Of a stretch of 64,000 nucleotides of DNA, positions 17,285 through 29,533 are shown piece after piece. Numbering within the stretch: the stretch's first letter is position 1; each line of letters starts with the position of its first letter. Under the pieces are notes generated by a model, which saw nothing but the letters and a program-made list of their open reading frames with translations, ran no database searches and was not told where the DNA came from. The stretch lies in assembly GCA_963842725.1 (NCBI GenBank), contig CAWJHN010000004.1, positions 620,001-684,000 on the forward strand, read 5' to 3'. The DNA comes from UBA10649 sp963842725 (GTDB taxonomy: Bacteria > Actinomycetota > Actinomycetes > S36-B12). The position numbers and the translations under genes were made by a program.

Positions 17285-19623
17285 TGCTCGGGTGAACCTG
17301 AGCGTCCCGCTGGTGGCACGTGACCGATGGGCGGGAAGCTGACGAGCCCGCCGCCGTCGATCGTCACGGTGCCGCCGTTCGTTGGGCGTCACCGGCCGCG
17401 CGGTCGAGTGCAGGCGGTAGTGGCATTCCGGGCAGGTGTAGCCCTTGCCCACGTGCTTCGTGGTGCCGAGAGAAGTTCGTCGTCGGCTGGCCCGAGTTCG
17501 TAATGGGGCCACTGCGTGGCAGGCGAAGCACAGCGCGTAGTCGCCCTCGACGTAAGCTCGAGGGCGCGTGTGTCGCTGCGGCGGTAGTTGAGCAGCAGGA
17601 TCCCGTCGCGGTTGGGGGAGGTGTTCGGAACCGCATGCGGGTCCTGCGGCACGATCGTCGAACCGGAGGTCGTGACCTCGGTCTTGGTGCCGCTGGCGTG
17701 GCAGTGCAGGCACCGGACCGTGTCGCCGACCTTGAACGACCAGATCTTGTATGAGGAGGTGCCCGCCAGGCTGTTGGCCATCGCCGTGGACGTGTTCTTG
17801 CCCGGGGCCTCGACGGGGTGGTACGACTTCACGGCGGGGTTGAACTCGAGCGCGATATCCGCCGCACCCGCCGGCAGCGTCGTGTAGGACGAGTGGCACT
17901 TGAAGCACAACTGGTACTCGGCGCTCAGCGGATCTGTCACCCCGTTGAGGAAGGTGTAGCTCGTCGGCGCCTGGCCGGCCGCGCCGTTGGTGACGGCGAC
18001 GCCGGACACCCGCTGGATGCGCCCGCTGGCGGTCCAGCCCGTCGCGGTCATCGTCGAGAGCGGCTTGCCGGTCGAGATGAACGAGCTGTGCGGGTTGTGG
18101 CAGTCGGTGCACTCGGCGTGCCGGTTCAAGGTGGCCTTGAACTCCTCGACGGGGGTGGCCACCCCGTCCTCGTCGACGATGGCGTCGACATGCGGCTTGG
18201 TCGGGTTGGCGATGTTGTGCGAGAAGCCGGCCGTCGTGCCCGGCCGCGCTGTACTGCGCCGAGATGCTGGGGGCCGGGGCTCCGGTGCCGTCGTGGCAGG
18301 TGAAGCACAGGGCCTGCTGCGTCGACGACCCGTTGCTCAGGAACTTGTTGTCGTCTGCATTGTGCGTGCTGTGGCACCTCGCGCAGGTGTCCACCGTGGT
18401 GGCGTTGGCATACGGCCCGTGGATGGGATCGACGGCCGCCGCGCCGACCAGCAGGCCCATCGGCTGGGGGTTGGAACCGCCGGGAACGAGCGGGGGCGCC
18501 TCGAAGACCGGGCACTGGGCCGGAAGGGGCTCCGCCACGTACACCTTCGGGCACGTGGTGGTGAGGGTCAGCAGGCTGGTCGCCTCGAAGGTGCCGTCGG
18601 TCCCGACGATGACGAACGGCGTCGCCGTCTCGATCGTCGTCGGGGTGCCGGTGATGATCCCGGTCGCCGGCTCGAGCACGAGGTCGCCCGGCAGCTCGGG
18701 CAGGATCGAGTAGGTCACCAGGCCGGCGAAGCCGGCGGTGTCGAACCGTGCGGTCGGAGTCAGTGGCTCGGTGATCACTCCCTCCACCAGCTGCTCCGTG
18801 GGCGTGATGACGGGCGCGGCGGAGATCGTGACGGAGGCCTCGGCCGCGGACGAGCCGTCCGACGCGGTGATCACGTAGTCGGTGGCCTTCTGCGCCTGGA
18901 GAACGATGCCGGAGACGACGCCGGTGTTGGGGTTGAGCGTGAGGTTGTGCGGCAGGCCCGGCGCGACCGAGAACACGACGTCCGCGTCGAAGCCGCTCGC
19001 CGTCAGGGGTTCCGTGGCGGTGATCGGCTCGCCGCTGACCGCCTTGACGACCTGCGTCGCCGGCGTGAGTGACGGGCCGCTGACCGGTGCTGCCGCCACG
19101 GTGATGGCGATGGTGGCGGTCGCGCTGGCCGTGCCGTCGCTCGCGGTGACGATGTAGCCGGTGGCCTTCTGGGCCGATCGGGCGGTACCGCTGATCACGC
19201 CGCTGGCCGGGTCGAGGTCCAGCCCGGACGGCAGGGCCGGCTCGATCGTGTACGTGATCGAGCCCGAGAGGCCGTCGGCCGTGAAGGCCGTCGTGGGGGA
19301 TTGATGGGCGCATCGACGACGGCGTCGACGGCCTGGTGGGCGGGGGTGATCGCCGCAGTCGGGACCGTGGGGGTACCGGAGCCCGACGCCGTGGGATCCG
19401 GCGAGACGGGCGGTACCGGATCCGGGGTGGCGAGGGGGGCGGTCGTGGCCATCGGATCGACGGTCACCACGACGGGGACATCCTCGCCGGAGACGGCGTA
19501 GGCGGCCGGGGCACCGACGGCGAGCGCGATGAGCGCGGTGGTGGCGAGGAACGAGGCAGCGGAGACCCACGCGGAGCGACCGTGCGCCACGCGTGCCTCC
19601 CTGTCAGGTGTCCTCGGGATCAT
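17219..19623 (-). CDS. Secreted octaheme cytochrome c with N-terminal Ig-like repeats (several frameshifts)
   Basis: Restored across frames, this is a roughly 800-residue exported protein. MIPRTPDREARVAH leads into a signal peptide (FLATTALIALAVGAPAAYA). A Pro/Thr-rich stretch and three Ig-like repeats follow, each with the pattern L(D/N/E)P-(A/N)TG-(V/I)-(I/V)-(S/T)-G. The C-terminal half carries heme motifs CARCH, CFTCH, CTDCH, CFKCH, CLHCH, CFACH, CPECH and a final CTLVCH, which has three residues between the cysteines. Frame changes are needed near 19295 (a C-homopolymer), 18243, 17555, 17510, 17465, 17370 and 17335. The start overlaps the stop of the NHL gene (TGATG). It is probably a surface electron carrier or terminal reductase component. 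Confidence 0.8.
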
Positions 19624-20663
19624 CAGTAGCTCCAGACCTGCACTCGGTTGTTCTCGCGGTCGGTGATGAACAGGCGTCCTCGGCTGTCGACGGCGATGCC
19701 GTTCGGGTACTCGAACGTACCGTCGACCGAGCCCTCCTCGCCGAACGAGAAGGAGTACTCGGGGATATATCCGGCCTCCTCGTCGGTCGGCTTGTACACG
19801 CGCACGACGTGGTTGACGGTGTCGACCACGTACAGGCGACCCGTGTCGTCGACAGCCAGGCCGCGAGGCAGGCCGAGCGGTGCGTCGGCGTTGCCGCGCG
19901 CCAGGGCGCCGATGGCGGCCTCCTGGCCCCCGTAGACGACGACCCGGCCGTGGTTGGAGTCGGAAACCGCGACACGCACCTCGTCGAGGGCCGCGATCCC
20001 GTTGGGGAACGCGAGGTCGTCGGGCAGGCCCATCTTGCGGATGAGCTTGCCGTCGGTGCTCGCGACCCAGATCTGCTGGGCCTCCTCCGTGACGTCGCTG
20101 ACATAGAGGTTGCCGTCCTTGCCGAAGGCGACTGCCAATGGCGTCCACGCCGTCACGCCCTCCGGCCTGAACTCGCGAAGGTAGCCGCCGCCCGAGTCGT
20201 AGACGTTGACGGCGCCGGTGGCCCGGTCGGTCACGTACACCTCTGCGGTCGCGGGATCGACGGCGACGTACACCGGCATGTGCATCTCGGCACCGTCGTC
20301 CGGGGGCTCCAGCGCGCCGACCTTGTTGCCGTCGAAGTCGAAGATCAGCACGGTGCGGTCGCCGGACGACTGGGTGACGTAGACCCGGTTGTTCGTCTCG
20401 TCGAGGGCGACCCCCAGGGGCTGGGCCACGTCGTACATCGCGTACGAGTAGGTGGGCGGCGTCTCCTGGCTGAACAGCGGGATCTGCGACAGCGGCTTGC
20501 GCGTGCTGAGGTACCACACGAACGCACCTGCTACCAGCGCGAGGACCACGCAGAGGACCACGATGAGGATGATCACCGTACGCCGGCTCATGCCGGTCGG
20601 CTGCTCAGGGGCCGGCTCGGGGCCTGGCTCGACGGGTGCTTCGCTGGTGGTCTCGCTGCTCAT
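19623..20663 (-). CDS. Membrane-anchored NHL-repeat beta-propeller protein
   Basis: A 346-residue protein with a short cytoplasmic Pro/Glu-rich tail, one membrane helix (TVIILIVVLCVVLALVAGAFVWYL, within residues 28-52) and an external six-bladed propeller. Its repeats include LGVALDETNNRVYVTQ, VYVAVDPATAEVYVTD, RGLAVDDTGRLYVVD and NGIAVDSRGRLFITD. No enzyme residues are evident. It lies between a TPR protein and an Ig-like octaheme cytochrome, with overlapping stops and starts, so it probably helps to assemble or dock the cytochrome at the cell surface. Confidence 0.85.
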   Translation of the reverse strand: MSSETTSEAPVEPGPEPAPEQPTGMSRRTVIILIVVLCVVLALVAGAFVWYLSTRKPLSQIPLFSQETPPTYSYAMYDVAQPLGVALDETNNRVYVTQSSGDRTVLIFDFDGNKVGALEPPDDGAEMHMPVYVAVDPATAEVYVTDRATGAVNVYDSGGGYLREFRPEGVTAWTPLAVAFGKDGNLYVSDVTEEAQQIWVASTDGKLIRKMGLPDDLAFPNGIAALDEVRVAVSDSNHGRVVVYGGQEAAIGALARGNADAPLGLPRGLAVDDTGRLYVVDTVNHVVRVYKPTDEEAGYIPEYSFSFGEEGSVDGTFEYPNGIAVDSRGRLFITDRENNRVQVWSY

Positions 20664-21691
20664 GAAGCGCTCGCAGACGTGTCGGGGGAGGCGCTCGCCG
20701 GCGTGCTGCCGTCAGCGCCGCCCAGGCGGGCCAGTGCGGTGAGTGCTGGGACGTTCGTGGGGTCGAGCTCAACGGCCTTGCGGTACCAGTCGATCGCCTC
20801 GGCCGTCCTGCCCGTGGTCTCGGAGGCGAGTCCGAGGCCGAGCAGAGCCGGCAGCTGGAACTCGCCGCTGGTCAGCCCGGCCAGCCGCTCGGTGCCGGCC
20901 TCGCCCTCGCCGCTGCAGACCTGGTTCATCGCCTGCGCGAAGGTGACACCGTCGGCGTTGCGGAGCTTGCCGTAGGCGAGCTCGAGGCCGTTGTAGGGCT
21001 CGCACCAGCCGGTGGGCACGAAGGCCAGCGCCTGCTGGTAGGCCGCGGCGGCCTCCTTGTACTTGCCGTTGCGGTACTGGGCGTTGCCCAGGATGAACCA
21101 GGCATCAGCATCGGTCTTGTCGATCGACAGCGCGGATTCGAGATTGGCCACGGCGCCCGCCGGGTCGTTGAGGCCGAGGCTCAGGACGCCGAGGTAGTAG
21201 AACGCCTCCTGCAGCTGCGGGTCCGCAGTCGAGAACTCCTCGCCCCCGGACTGCTCCACCACCTGCTCGTAGTACGCCTTGGCGCCGCCGAGGTCGTCGT
21301 TCTTGTACAGGATCGCGGCTGCACCGAGCAGCGCCGAGCGGTTGCCGGGCTCGACCCGGATGATCTCCTGGTACTGGGTGAGGGCCTCGTCGGGACGGTC
21401 GGCGTCGTTGTAGGCGGCCGCGAGGATCAGCCGGGCGCCGATGTCGTTGGGGTTCTCGCGAAGGGCGTCCTCTGCGACGGTCACGGTCCGCTCGGCGAGC
21501 GAGGGCCCGGCCTCGTTGCGCTGGCCGAGGTAGTAGACGACGCCGAACACGACGACGAGCGCCACCGTGGCGATCGCCAGGATCGTCAGGAGTCGCGTCA
21601 GCTTCGTGGTTCCGGGGTCGGCGGGCCGGCCGGGGGGCGTTGCCGCCTGGCCCGGCTGCGGATCGTCCGTGGTGGACGGTGCTTCGGTCAT
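20660..21691 (-). CDS. Membrane-anchored TPR protein
   Basis: A 343-residue protein with an N-terminal Pro-rich tail, one membrane helix (LLTILAIATVALVVVFGVVYYL) and at least five tetratricopeptide repeats such as IGARLILAAAYNDADRPDEAL, ADAWFILGNAQYRNGKYKEA and AEAIDWYRKAVELDPTNVPAL. The last about 15 residues are Ser/Ala-rich. It is first in the TPR-NHL-octaheme operon (ATGA overlap with NHL) and divergent from ccmE. It resembles CcmI/NrfG-like apocytochrome-binding TPR proteins, so a chaperone role for the octaheme protein is a reasonable inference. Confidence 0.82.
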   Translation of the reverse strand: MTEAPSTTDDPQPGQAATPPGRPADPGTTKLTRLLTILAIATVALVVVFGVVYYLGQRNEAGPSLAERTVTVAEDALRENPNDIGARLILAAAYNDADRPDEALTQYQEIIRVEPGNRSALLGAAAILYKNDDLGGAKAYYEQVVEQSGGEEFSTADPQLQEAFYYLGVLSLGLNDPAGAVANLESALSIDKTDADAWFILGNAQYRNGKYKEAAAAYQQALAFVPTGWCEPYNGLELAYGKLRNADGVTFAQAMNQVCSGEGEAGTERLAGLTSGEFQLPALLGLGLASETTGRTAEAIDWYRKAVELDPTNVPALTALARLGGADGSTPASASPDTSASAS

Positions 21692-21827
21692 CAGTCTTCG
21701 ATCCCATCATCCCCGGCGCGACCGCTCGGCCGTGCCGGGAGTTCTCGTGGTCCCCGTCACATGAAACGTGGCCAGCCACGGAGTGCCCGACCCCCTCAAT
21801 CATGCCTGCAACCGCTGCCGGATACGA

Positions 21828-21865
21828 GGGACCTTTGCCACCGGAATATGCGGGACCTTTGCCGT
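21828..21865. promoter_or_regulatory. Two tandem GGGACCTTTGCC boxes in the ccmE/TPR divergent region
   Basis: GGGACCTTTGCC occurs at 21828-21839 and again at 21852-21863, with starts 24 bp apart. They lie 36-73 bp before the ccmE start and inside the 209-bp divergent region. Each resembles a degenerate DosR/DevR box (consensus core GGGACTWWAGTCCC): the left half matches fully and the right half poorly. Related sequences occur before the hexaheme gene at 30.2 kb. The assignment to a DosR-like regulator is inference; the direct repeat itself is certain. Confidence 0.55.
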
Positions 21866-21888
21866 GTGACCGGGAGAAATGCAGGCCG

Positions 21889-21900
21889 TAGACTGCCGAC
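21889..21900 (+). promoter_or_regulatory. -10 box TAGACT with 6-nt spacer: leaderless ccmE start
   Basis: TAGACT at 21889-21894 plus six bases precede the GTG at 21901, and no Shine-Dalgarno sequence is present. This fits a leaderless transcript starting at the ccmE start codon. The two GGGACCTTTGCC boxes lie just upstream, at positions suitable for activation. Confidence 0.55.
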
Positions 21901-22407
21901 GTGACCCAAAACAATGACCAGGACCTGCCTGCATCGGGGGGGCAGGCCGGCGCGCTTCTCGACGATCCGGAACCACGACTGGAGGCCGGCCGATCGAAGG
22001 CCGTGCTGTGGGTGGCGATCGGACTCGTCCTCGTGGTCGGGATAGGACTCGCGGCCATCTCGATGGTCGGCGGCTCGGTCATGTACTACAAGACGCCCAC
22101 CGAGGTGCTCGCAGAGCCCCAAGGCGTGGCCGTTCGCCTCGCGGGGCAGCTGGTCGTCAGCTCGATCGGCGAGACCGCGACCGGCTCCACCACCTTCGAC
22201 GTCACCGATGGGGCGAGCACCGTCACCGTCGTGTACAAGGGCGGGGCGACCACGGCCCTGACGACGGCCTCCAAGCCCGGCACCCAGATGGTCGCCGAGG
22301 GCACGCTGGGTCCCGACGGCACCTTCACCGCGACCAACCTGCTGGCGAAGTGCCCGTCCAAGTTCCAGACGGCAGACGGAGCGACCCTCGCTCCCGAAGA
22401 GTCCTAA
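21901..22407 (+). CDS. ccmE: CcmE-type heme chaperone with a CxxxF motif
   Basis: CcmE holds heme on the outer face of the membrane and hands it to the CcmF lyase. The 168-residue protein has one membrane helix (residues about 33-55) and a small beta-barrel domain with YYKTPTEVLAEP, VRLAGQLVVSSI, VVYKGG and MVAEGTLGPDGTFTATNLLAKCPSKF. Classical CcmE binds heme through HxxxY; variants in archaea and some deltaproteobacteria use CxxxY. Here the motif is C151-P-S-K-F155, so the Tyr is also replaced. It opens the maturation operon and is followed 17 bp later by the CcmAB fusion. Confidence 0.88.
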   Translation: MTQNNDQDLPASGGQAGALLDDPEPRLEAGRSKAVLWVAIGLVLVVGIGLAAISMVGGSVMYYKTPTEVLAEPQGVAVRLAGQLVVSSIGETATGSTTFDVTDGASTVTVVYKGGATTALTTASKPGTQMVAEGTLGPDGTFTATNLLAKCPSKFQTADGATLAPEES

Positions 22408-22424
22408 AGGGCTGAGTCGCACGC

Positions 22425-23933
22425 GTGGATACGGCAGGAGTGAGTGGTACTCGCATTGTCTTCGACGGTGTGGGCAAGGACTTCGGATGGACTCATGTCC
22501 TCAGGGGCATCGATCTGACCATTGACGAGGGCGAGTACGTCGCCCTCATGGGCTCCAACGGAGCCGGCAAGACCACCCTGCTTCGCATCGCAGCCGGCCT
22601 GTCCATGCCCACCGCCGGCACCGTGTCCATCGCCGGCGTCGACCTGCGCCGCGCCGGCCCCGGGCTGCGTCGGCGTCTCGGCTTCGTGTCGCATGAGTCC
22701 CTGCTCTACCCCGACCTGACCGGCCGCGAGAACCTCATGTTCCACGCCAGGCTCTTCGGCGTCGCCGACGCCGAGCGCGTCATCGAGGTCTCGTCCCAGA
22801 TGCTCGACCTCGACCCCATCCTCGACCGCCCGGCAGGCGTCCTGTCCCGGGGCAACCGGCAGCGCCTGACCCTGGCCCGCGCCCTGCTGCACGGTCCCCG
22901 CGTCCTGCTCCTCGACGAGCCGTTCACCGGGCTCGACGAGGTGTCCGCCGATCGGCTGATGTCGGTGATCGACGACGTGGTCGACTCCGGGCGCACCGTC
23001 ATCATGACGACTCACGACAAGTACGTGGCCGATGCCGGACCGCGGCGCCTGGTCGTGCTCTCCGGCGGCCTGGTCTCGGTCGACCGTCAGATCACGCCGA
23101 AGCCGCGGGCGAGCCGGCCGTCGGCAGCGGCGACGGACGTCGCCTCCGAGGCGGGACCAGTGACGACCCTCGTCCAGGTCGAGGCGGATGCCGATCCGGC
23201 CACCGTCGCCGAGCCCGCGGTTCCGGAGTTCCTCCGGCCGCGGCTGGTCACCCCGCCAGGGCGGTTCCGATCGGCCGCCGCCATCGCGGCCAAGGACCTT
23301 CGGGTCGAGCTGCGGACCCGCGACGTCATCGGCTCTGCCGGACTGTTCGCGTTGGCGGTGCTCGTCACGGCCAGCTTCACGATGCCGCCCGGCGAGGCGC
23401 AGACGGGACTGGCCACCGGGGTGCTGTGGATCAGCATCCTCTTCGCGGTCCTGCTGGGCACCGGACGCACGATGGCTCGCGAGTCCGCCGATCGAGGCAT
23501 CGAGGGACTGCTGCTCTCGCCCGCGCCCCGCGACTCGGTCTTCCTCGGCAAGGCGGCCGGCAGCCTGGTGCTCATGGCCATCGTGAACGCCTTCATCATC
23601 CCGCTGTTCATCGTCATGATGACCAGTGACGGCGACGGCGCGAACGCCCTTGCCCTCATCGGCACCGTTGCGCTGGGCACGTTCGGGCTGGTGACGGTCG
23701 CGAGCCTGTTCTCGGGGATCGCGGTCGGCTCCCGACTGGGCGAGTCGATGCTTCCGCTTCTCGTCATGCCCGTCGCCATCCCCCTGATGGTGGCGTCCGT
23801 CGAGCTCACCCGCGTGGCCCTTGGCACGTCGGACTCCTCGTCGTTCTGGCAATGGCTCGGTATTCTTGCGGGCTTCGACCTCATGGTCGCACTCGCCGGC
23901 ATCGCCACATTCAGCTTCGTGATCGAGGAGTGA
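22425..23933 (+). CDS. CcmA-CcmB fusion: heme/cytochrome c maturation ABC transporter
   Basis: The 502-residue protein joins an ABC ATPase (residues about 8-215) to a membrane domain (about 280-502). The ATPase has Walker A GSNGAGKTT, the CcmA-like signature LSRGNRQRLTLARALLHG and Walker B VLLLDEPFTGLD. The second part has the CcmB pattern KDLRVELRTRD, then about six helices with WISILFAVLLGTGRTMARESADRGIEGLLLSP. A 60-residue Ala/Pro-rich linker joins them. CcmA and CcmB are normally separate. The frame is open throughout with no indel signs. CcmAB uses ATP hydrolysis to release holo-CcmE. Confidence 0.88.
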   Translation: MDTAGVSGTRIVFDGVGKDFGWTHVLRGIDLTIDEGEYVALMGSNGAGKTTLLRIAAGLSMPTAGTVSIAGVDLRRAGPGLRRRLGFVSHESLLYPDLTGRENLMFHARLFGVADAERVIEVSSQMLDLDPILDRPAGVLSRGNRQRLTLARALLHGPRVLLLDEPFTGLDEVSADRLMSVIDDVVDSGRTVIMTTHDKYVADAGPRRLVVLSGGLVSVDRQITPKPRASRPSAAATDVASEAGPVTTLVQVEADADPATVAEPAVPEFLRPRLVTPPGRFRSAAAIAAKDLRVELRTRDVIGSAGLFALAVLVTASFTMPPGEAQTGLATGVLWISILFAVLLGTGRTMARESADRGIEGLLLSPAPRDSVFLGKAAGSLVLMAIVNAFIIPLFIVMMTSDGDGANALALIGTVALGTFGLVTVASLFSGIAVGSRLGESMLPLLVMPVAIPLMVASVELTRVALGTSDSSSFWQWLGILAGFDLMVALAGIATFSFVIEE

Positions 23934-23938
23934 GGTCC

Positions 23939-24646
23939 ATGACAGAGCAAGCAACACTGCCGCAGGCGACGAAGTCGAGGCGCACGGTGCCGTGGCTCGG
24001 TGCCCTGACGGCCATCTCCGTCGTCGTGTTCATGTACGCGGTGTTCTTCTACGCGCCCGAGGACGTCACCACCGGGTCGGTCCAGCGGATCTTCTACGTC
24101 CACGTGGCGTCGGCGTGGATCGCCGCCGTCGCCTTCTTCGTCGTGTTCCTCGGGTCGATCGTCTACCTGTGGAAGCGCGACATGCGATGGGATGCCGTCG
24201 CCGGCGCGTCGGCCGAGGTCGGCCTGCTGTTCACCACCGTCGTCCTGGTCACGGGAATGCTGTGGGGCAAGGCGGTCTGGGGCGTCTACTGGTCGTGGGA
24301 CCCGAGGCTGACGTCCGTTCTCGTCCTGTGGCTCCTGTACCTCGCCTACGTCGCCATCCGGGCCTACACACCCGAGCCGACGCGTCGGGCGCGGTTCTCG
24401 GCGGTGATCGGGATCGTCGCCTTCCTCGACGTGCCGATCGTGTACCTGTCGATCATGTGGTGGCGCACCATCCATCCCCAGCCGGTGATCATCGGCGCGG
24501 AGGAGGACAACGCCCTGCCCGCCGAGATGCTCGCGACCTTGATGATCGGCCTGGTCGCCACCACCCTCATCTACGTGTACTTCGTGAGCATGCGCCTGAA
24601 GCTGAACCGGATCGAGAACGAGCTGAAGAAGGAGGCCTCACGATGA
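23939..24646 (+). CDS. ccmC: Cytochrome c maturation protein CcmC
   Basis: A 235-residue protein with six membrane helices. The WWD heme-handling region WGKAVWGVYWSWDPRLTS (residues about 107-125) and the preceding RIFYVHVASAWIA are typical of CcmC, which loads heme onto CcmE. It follows the CcmAB fusion by five bases and overlaps ccmD as ATGA. A CcsA protein of System II would be longer and paired with ResB, which is absent. Confidence 0.92.
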   Translation: MTEQATLPQATKSRRTVPWLGALTAISVVVFMYAVFFYAPEDVTTGSVQRIFYVHVASAWIAAVAFFVVFLGSIVYLWKRDMRWDAVAGASAEVGLLFTTVVLVTGMLWGKAVWGVYWSWDPRLTSVLVLWLLYLAYVAIRAYTPEPTRRARFSAVIGIVAFLDVPIVYLSIMWWRTIHPQPVIIGAEEDNALPAEMLATLMIGLVATTLIYVYFVSMRLKLNRIENELKKEASR

Positions 24647-24780
24647 GTGACGCCGAGGCAACACGCACGCTGATCATCGGGTACGGCCTCGCGGTCGTGC
24701 TGTACGGCGGCTACTGGCTCTACCTGCGCCAGCGGACTGCCAAGCTCACCGCCATGCTCGAGTCGAAGAAGGCTAGGTAA
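24643..24780 (+). CDS. ccmD: CcmD-like small membrane protein
   Basis: A 45-residue protein, MSDAEATRTLIIGYGLAVVL followed by YGGYWLYLRQRT and a basic tail: one membrane helix with a cytoplasmic charged C-terminus. CcmD proteins are short, single-helix partners of CcmABC and are encoded between ccmC and ccmF, exactly this position. Sequence similarity alone is too weak to prove it, but location and topology fit well. Confidence 0.75.
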   Translation: MSDAEATRTLIIGYGLAVVLYGGYWLYLRQRTAKLTAMLESKKAR

Positions 24781-24788
24781 CCAGCACC

Positions 24789-27638
<2,850 letters not shown>

Positions 27639-27645
27639 CCGCGAG

Positions 27646-27690
27646 CTCCTCCGCGATGGACGCCCTGTTCGAGGGTCCATCGCGGGGGAG
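27646..27690 (+). terminator. Hairpin after ccmF-TPR
   Basis: A 15-bp stem with one mismatch (27646-27660 against 27676-27690) encloses a 15-base loop, starting seven bases after the stop codon. It probably ends the ccm transcript or processes it before the decaheme gene. There is no strong U-tract, as is common in high-GC actinobacteria. Confidence 0.6.
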
Positions 27691-27776
27691 TTCGTGACTT
27701 AAGACCCCATCGGGCCGCGTGGATCATCACAGATGCTGGGTGCACACTAACCAGCGCTGAATGACGGTGACATACG

Positions 27777-29494
27777 GTGAATGAGACGGCCCCCGAGGGT
27801 GCTCCGATCGAGCCCGGGCCCGCGGCCCAGGCTGGACCGGTCACGGCCAAGAAGGTCCGGTTCCGCCGCTCGCGCGCCCTGCTGTCGAAGATCCCGCATC
27901 CGCCGCTGCACTCCAAGCGCGGCGTCTTCGCCCTCGTGGCGGGCACCACGCTGGTCGTAGGTGGCGTGGTCGGCGGCGTCATGTGGTTCGTCCCGTACTC
28001 CGAGTCGATCGCCTTCTGCACCACGTGCCACACCATGATCCCGCAGCACAAGGCCTTCGAGGCCTCTGCGCACGCCGAGGTGCCGTGCGGCGACTGTCAC
28101 GTCGGCCCCGGCATCTCCGGCTGGGTCAAGGCGAAGCTGGCCGGGACCCAGGAGCTGAAGGCCCTGATCCTCAACAACTACCCGACGCCGATCCCCGCGA
28201 TCGAGCACTCGGCGCTGCCCAGCACCGAGGACACCTGCATGGAGTGCCACTCGCTGGATCGCATCAACACCCCGGGCAACCCGATCAAGCTGATCCTGCG
28301 ACCCCGCTACGAGCTCGATGAGCAGAACACCATGCAGATGGTGGCGGTCGCCATCCGTCCCACGGGTCTGGGCTCGAGCCGGAGCGCTGACGTCGAGACG
28401 GCGCAGATCGACGCCAGCAAGGTCGAGACCAGCGCGGGCGACGTCGCCACGTCCTGAATCCGCGCGGCGTCCACTGGCACGTCGCGGAGCCGGTCGCGCT
28501 GTTCTCCGAGGACGAGCACCTGCAGACGATCCCCCTGGTCGAGTACACCACGCCGGACGGCTCGGTCGAGAGCTTCATCCAGGCCAGCGAGATCGGGCTG
28601 CCGACCAACGTCGAGCCGGACATCCAGCGGGTCAAGAACGAGACCGAAGAGCGCACGATGGACTGCATCGACTGCCATAACCGGGTCGGGCACAACATCC
28701 CCGACGTGCCGGCGAGCGTCGACGCGGCCATGGCCGAGGGCACGATCTCGCCGGACCTGCCCTTCATCAAGAAGGAGGCCGTCGAGGTCATCGACAGCCT
28801 CTACCCCTCGACCGAGGCGGCCGACCAGGCGATCGACACGTTCGAGAAGTCGTACGCCGTGCGGTACCCGCTGGCGGTGACGGGAAATCCCGGCGCGCTG
28901 TCGGAGGCCACCGAGGAGATCCGGGCGATCTACCACGAGACGTCGACCCCGGCCATGGACACGAACTCGCAGACGTACGCCGACAACCTCGGCCACCAGC
29001 GTGGACCCGGCTGCTTCCGCTGCCACGACGGCGCCCACGTCAAGGTCGTCGATGGCGTCGCCACCGATCAGGTCATCCCGTCGACCTGCTCGACGTGCCA
29101 CACCTTCCCGCAGGTCGGCCAGAACATCTCCGGGCTGCAGCTCGGCGTACCGCCGGAGTCGCATGCCAGCAACCTGTACGTGTTCAACCACAAGGACACC
29201 GTCGCGTCCGTGGACGAGCCGTTCCAGCCCGATGCCCCGGCGAGCGCCAACTGCGCCACGTGCCATCAGCAGTCGTACTGCGAGAACTGCCACGACTCCG
29301 GTGCCATCAACGTCACGCATGACGAGATGCTCTACAACCACGCGGAGTCGGTCCGCAACGCGTCGGTGGACGCCTGCGCCTACTGCCACCAGCCGGTCTA
29401 CTGCGAGACCTGCCACACCAACGACAATGTCATGGACGGCGCCACCAGTTCGCCGTCCACCGAACTCGCACAGGTCCGGCTGACCTCGGAGTAG
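27777..29494 (+). CDS. NapC/NirT-like decaheme membrane cytochrome c (frameshift)
   Basis: Restored length is about 571 residues. A cytoplasmic N-terminus is followed by one membrane helix (FALVAGTTLVVGGVVGGVMWF) and the NapC/NirT pattern FCTTCHTMIPQ with VPCGDCHVGPGISGWVKAKL. Ten CxxCH motifs are present: CTTCH, CGDCH and CMECH before the break, then CIDCH, CFRCH, CSTCH, CATCH, CENCH, CAYCH and CETCH. The first frame ends at 28457, and an indel near 28440-28455 restores LNPRGVHWHVAEPV and the remaining hemes. NapC/NirT proteins oxidise menaquinol, so this is the likely entry point of electrons into the island's chain. Confidence 0.85.
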
Positions 29495-29533
29495 GACCCG
29501 AAGCAGCACAATCCGGACGTTGGAGGCACAATC

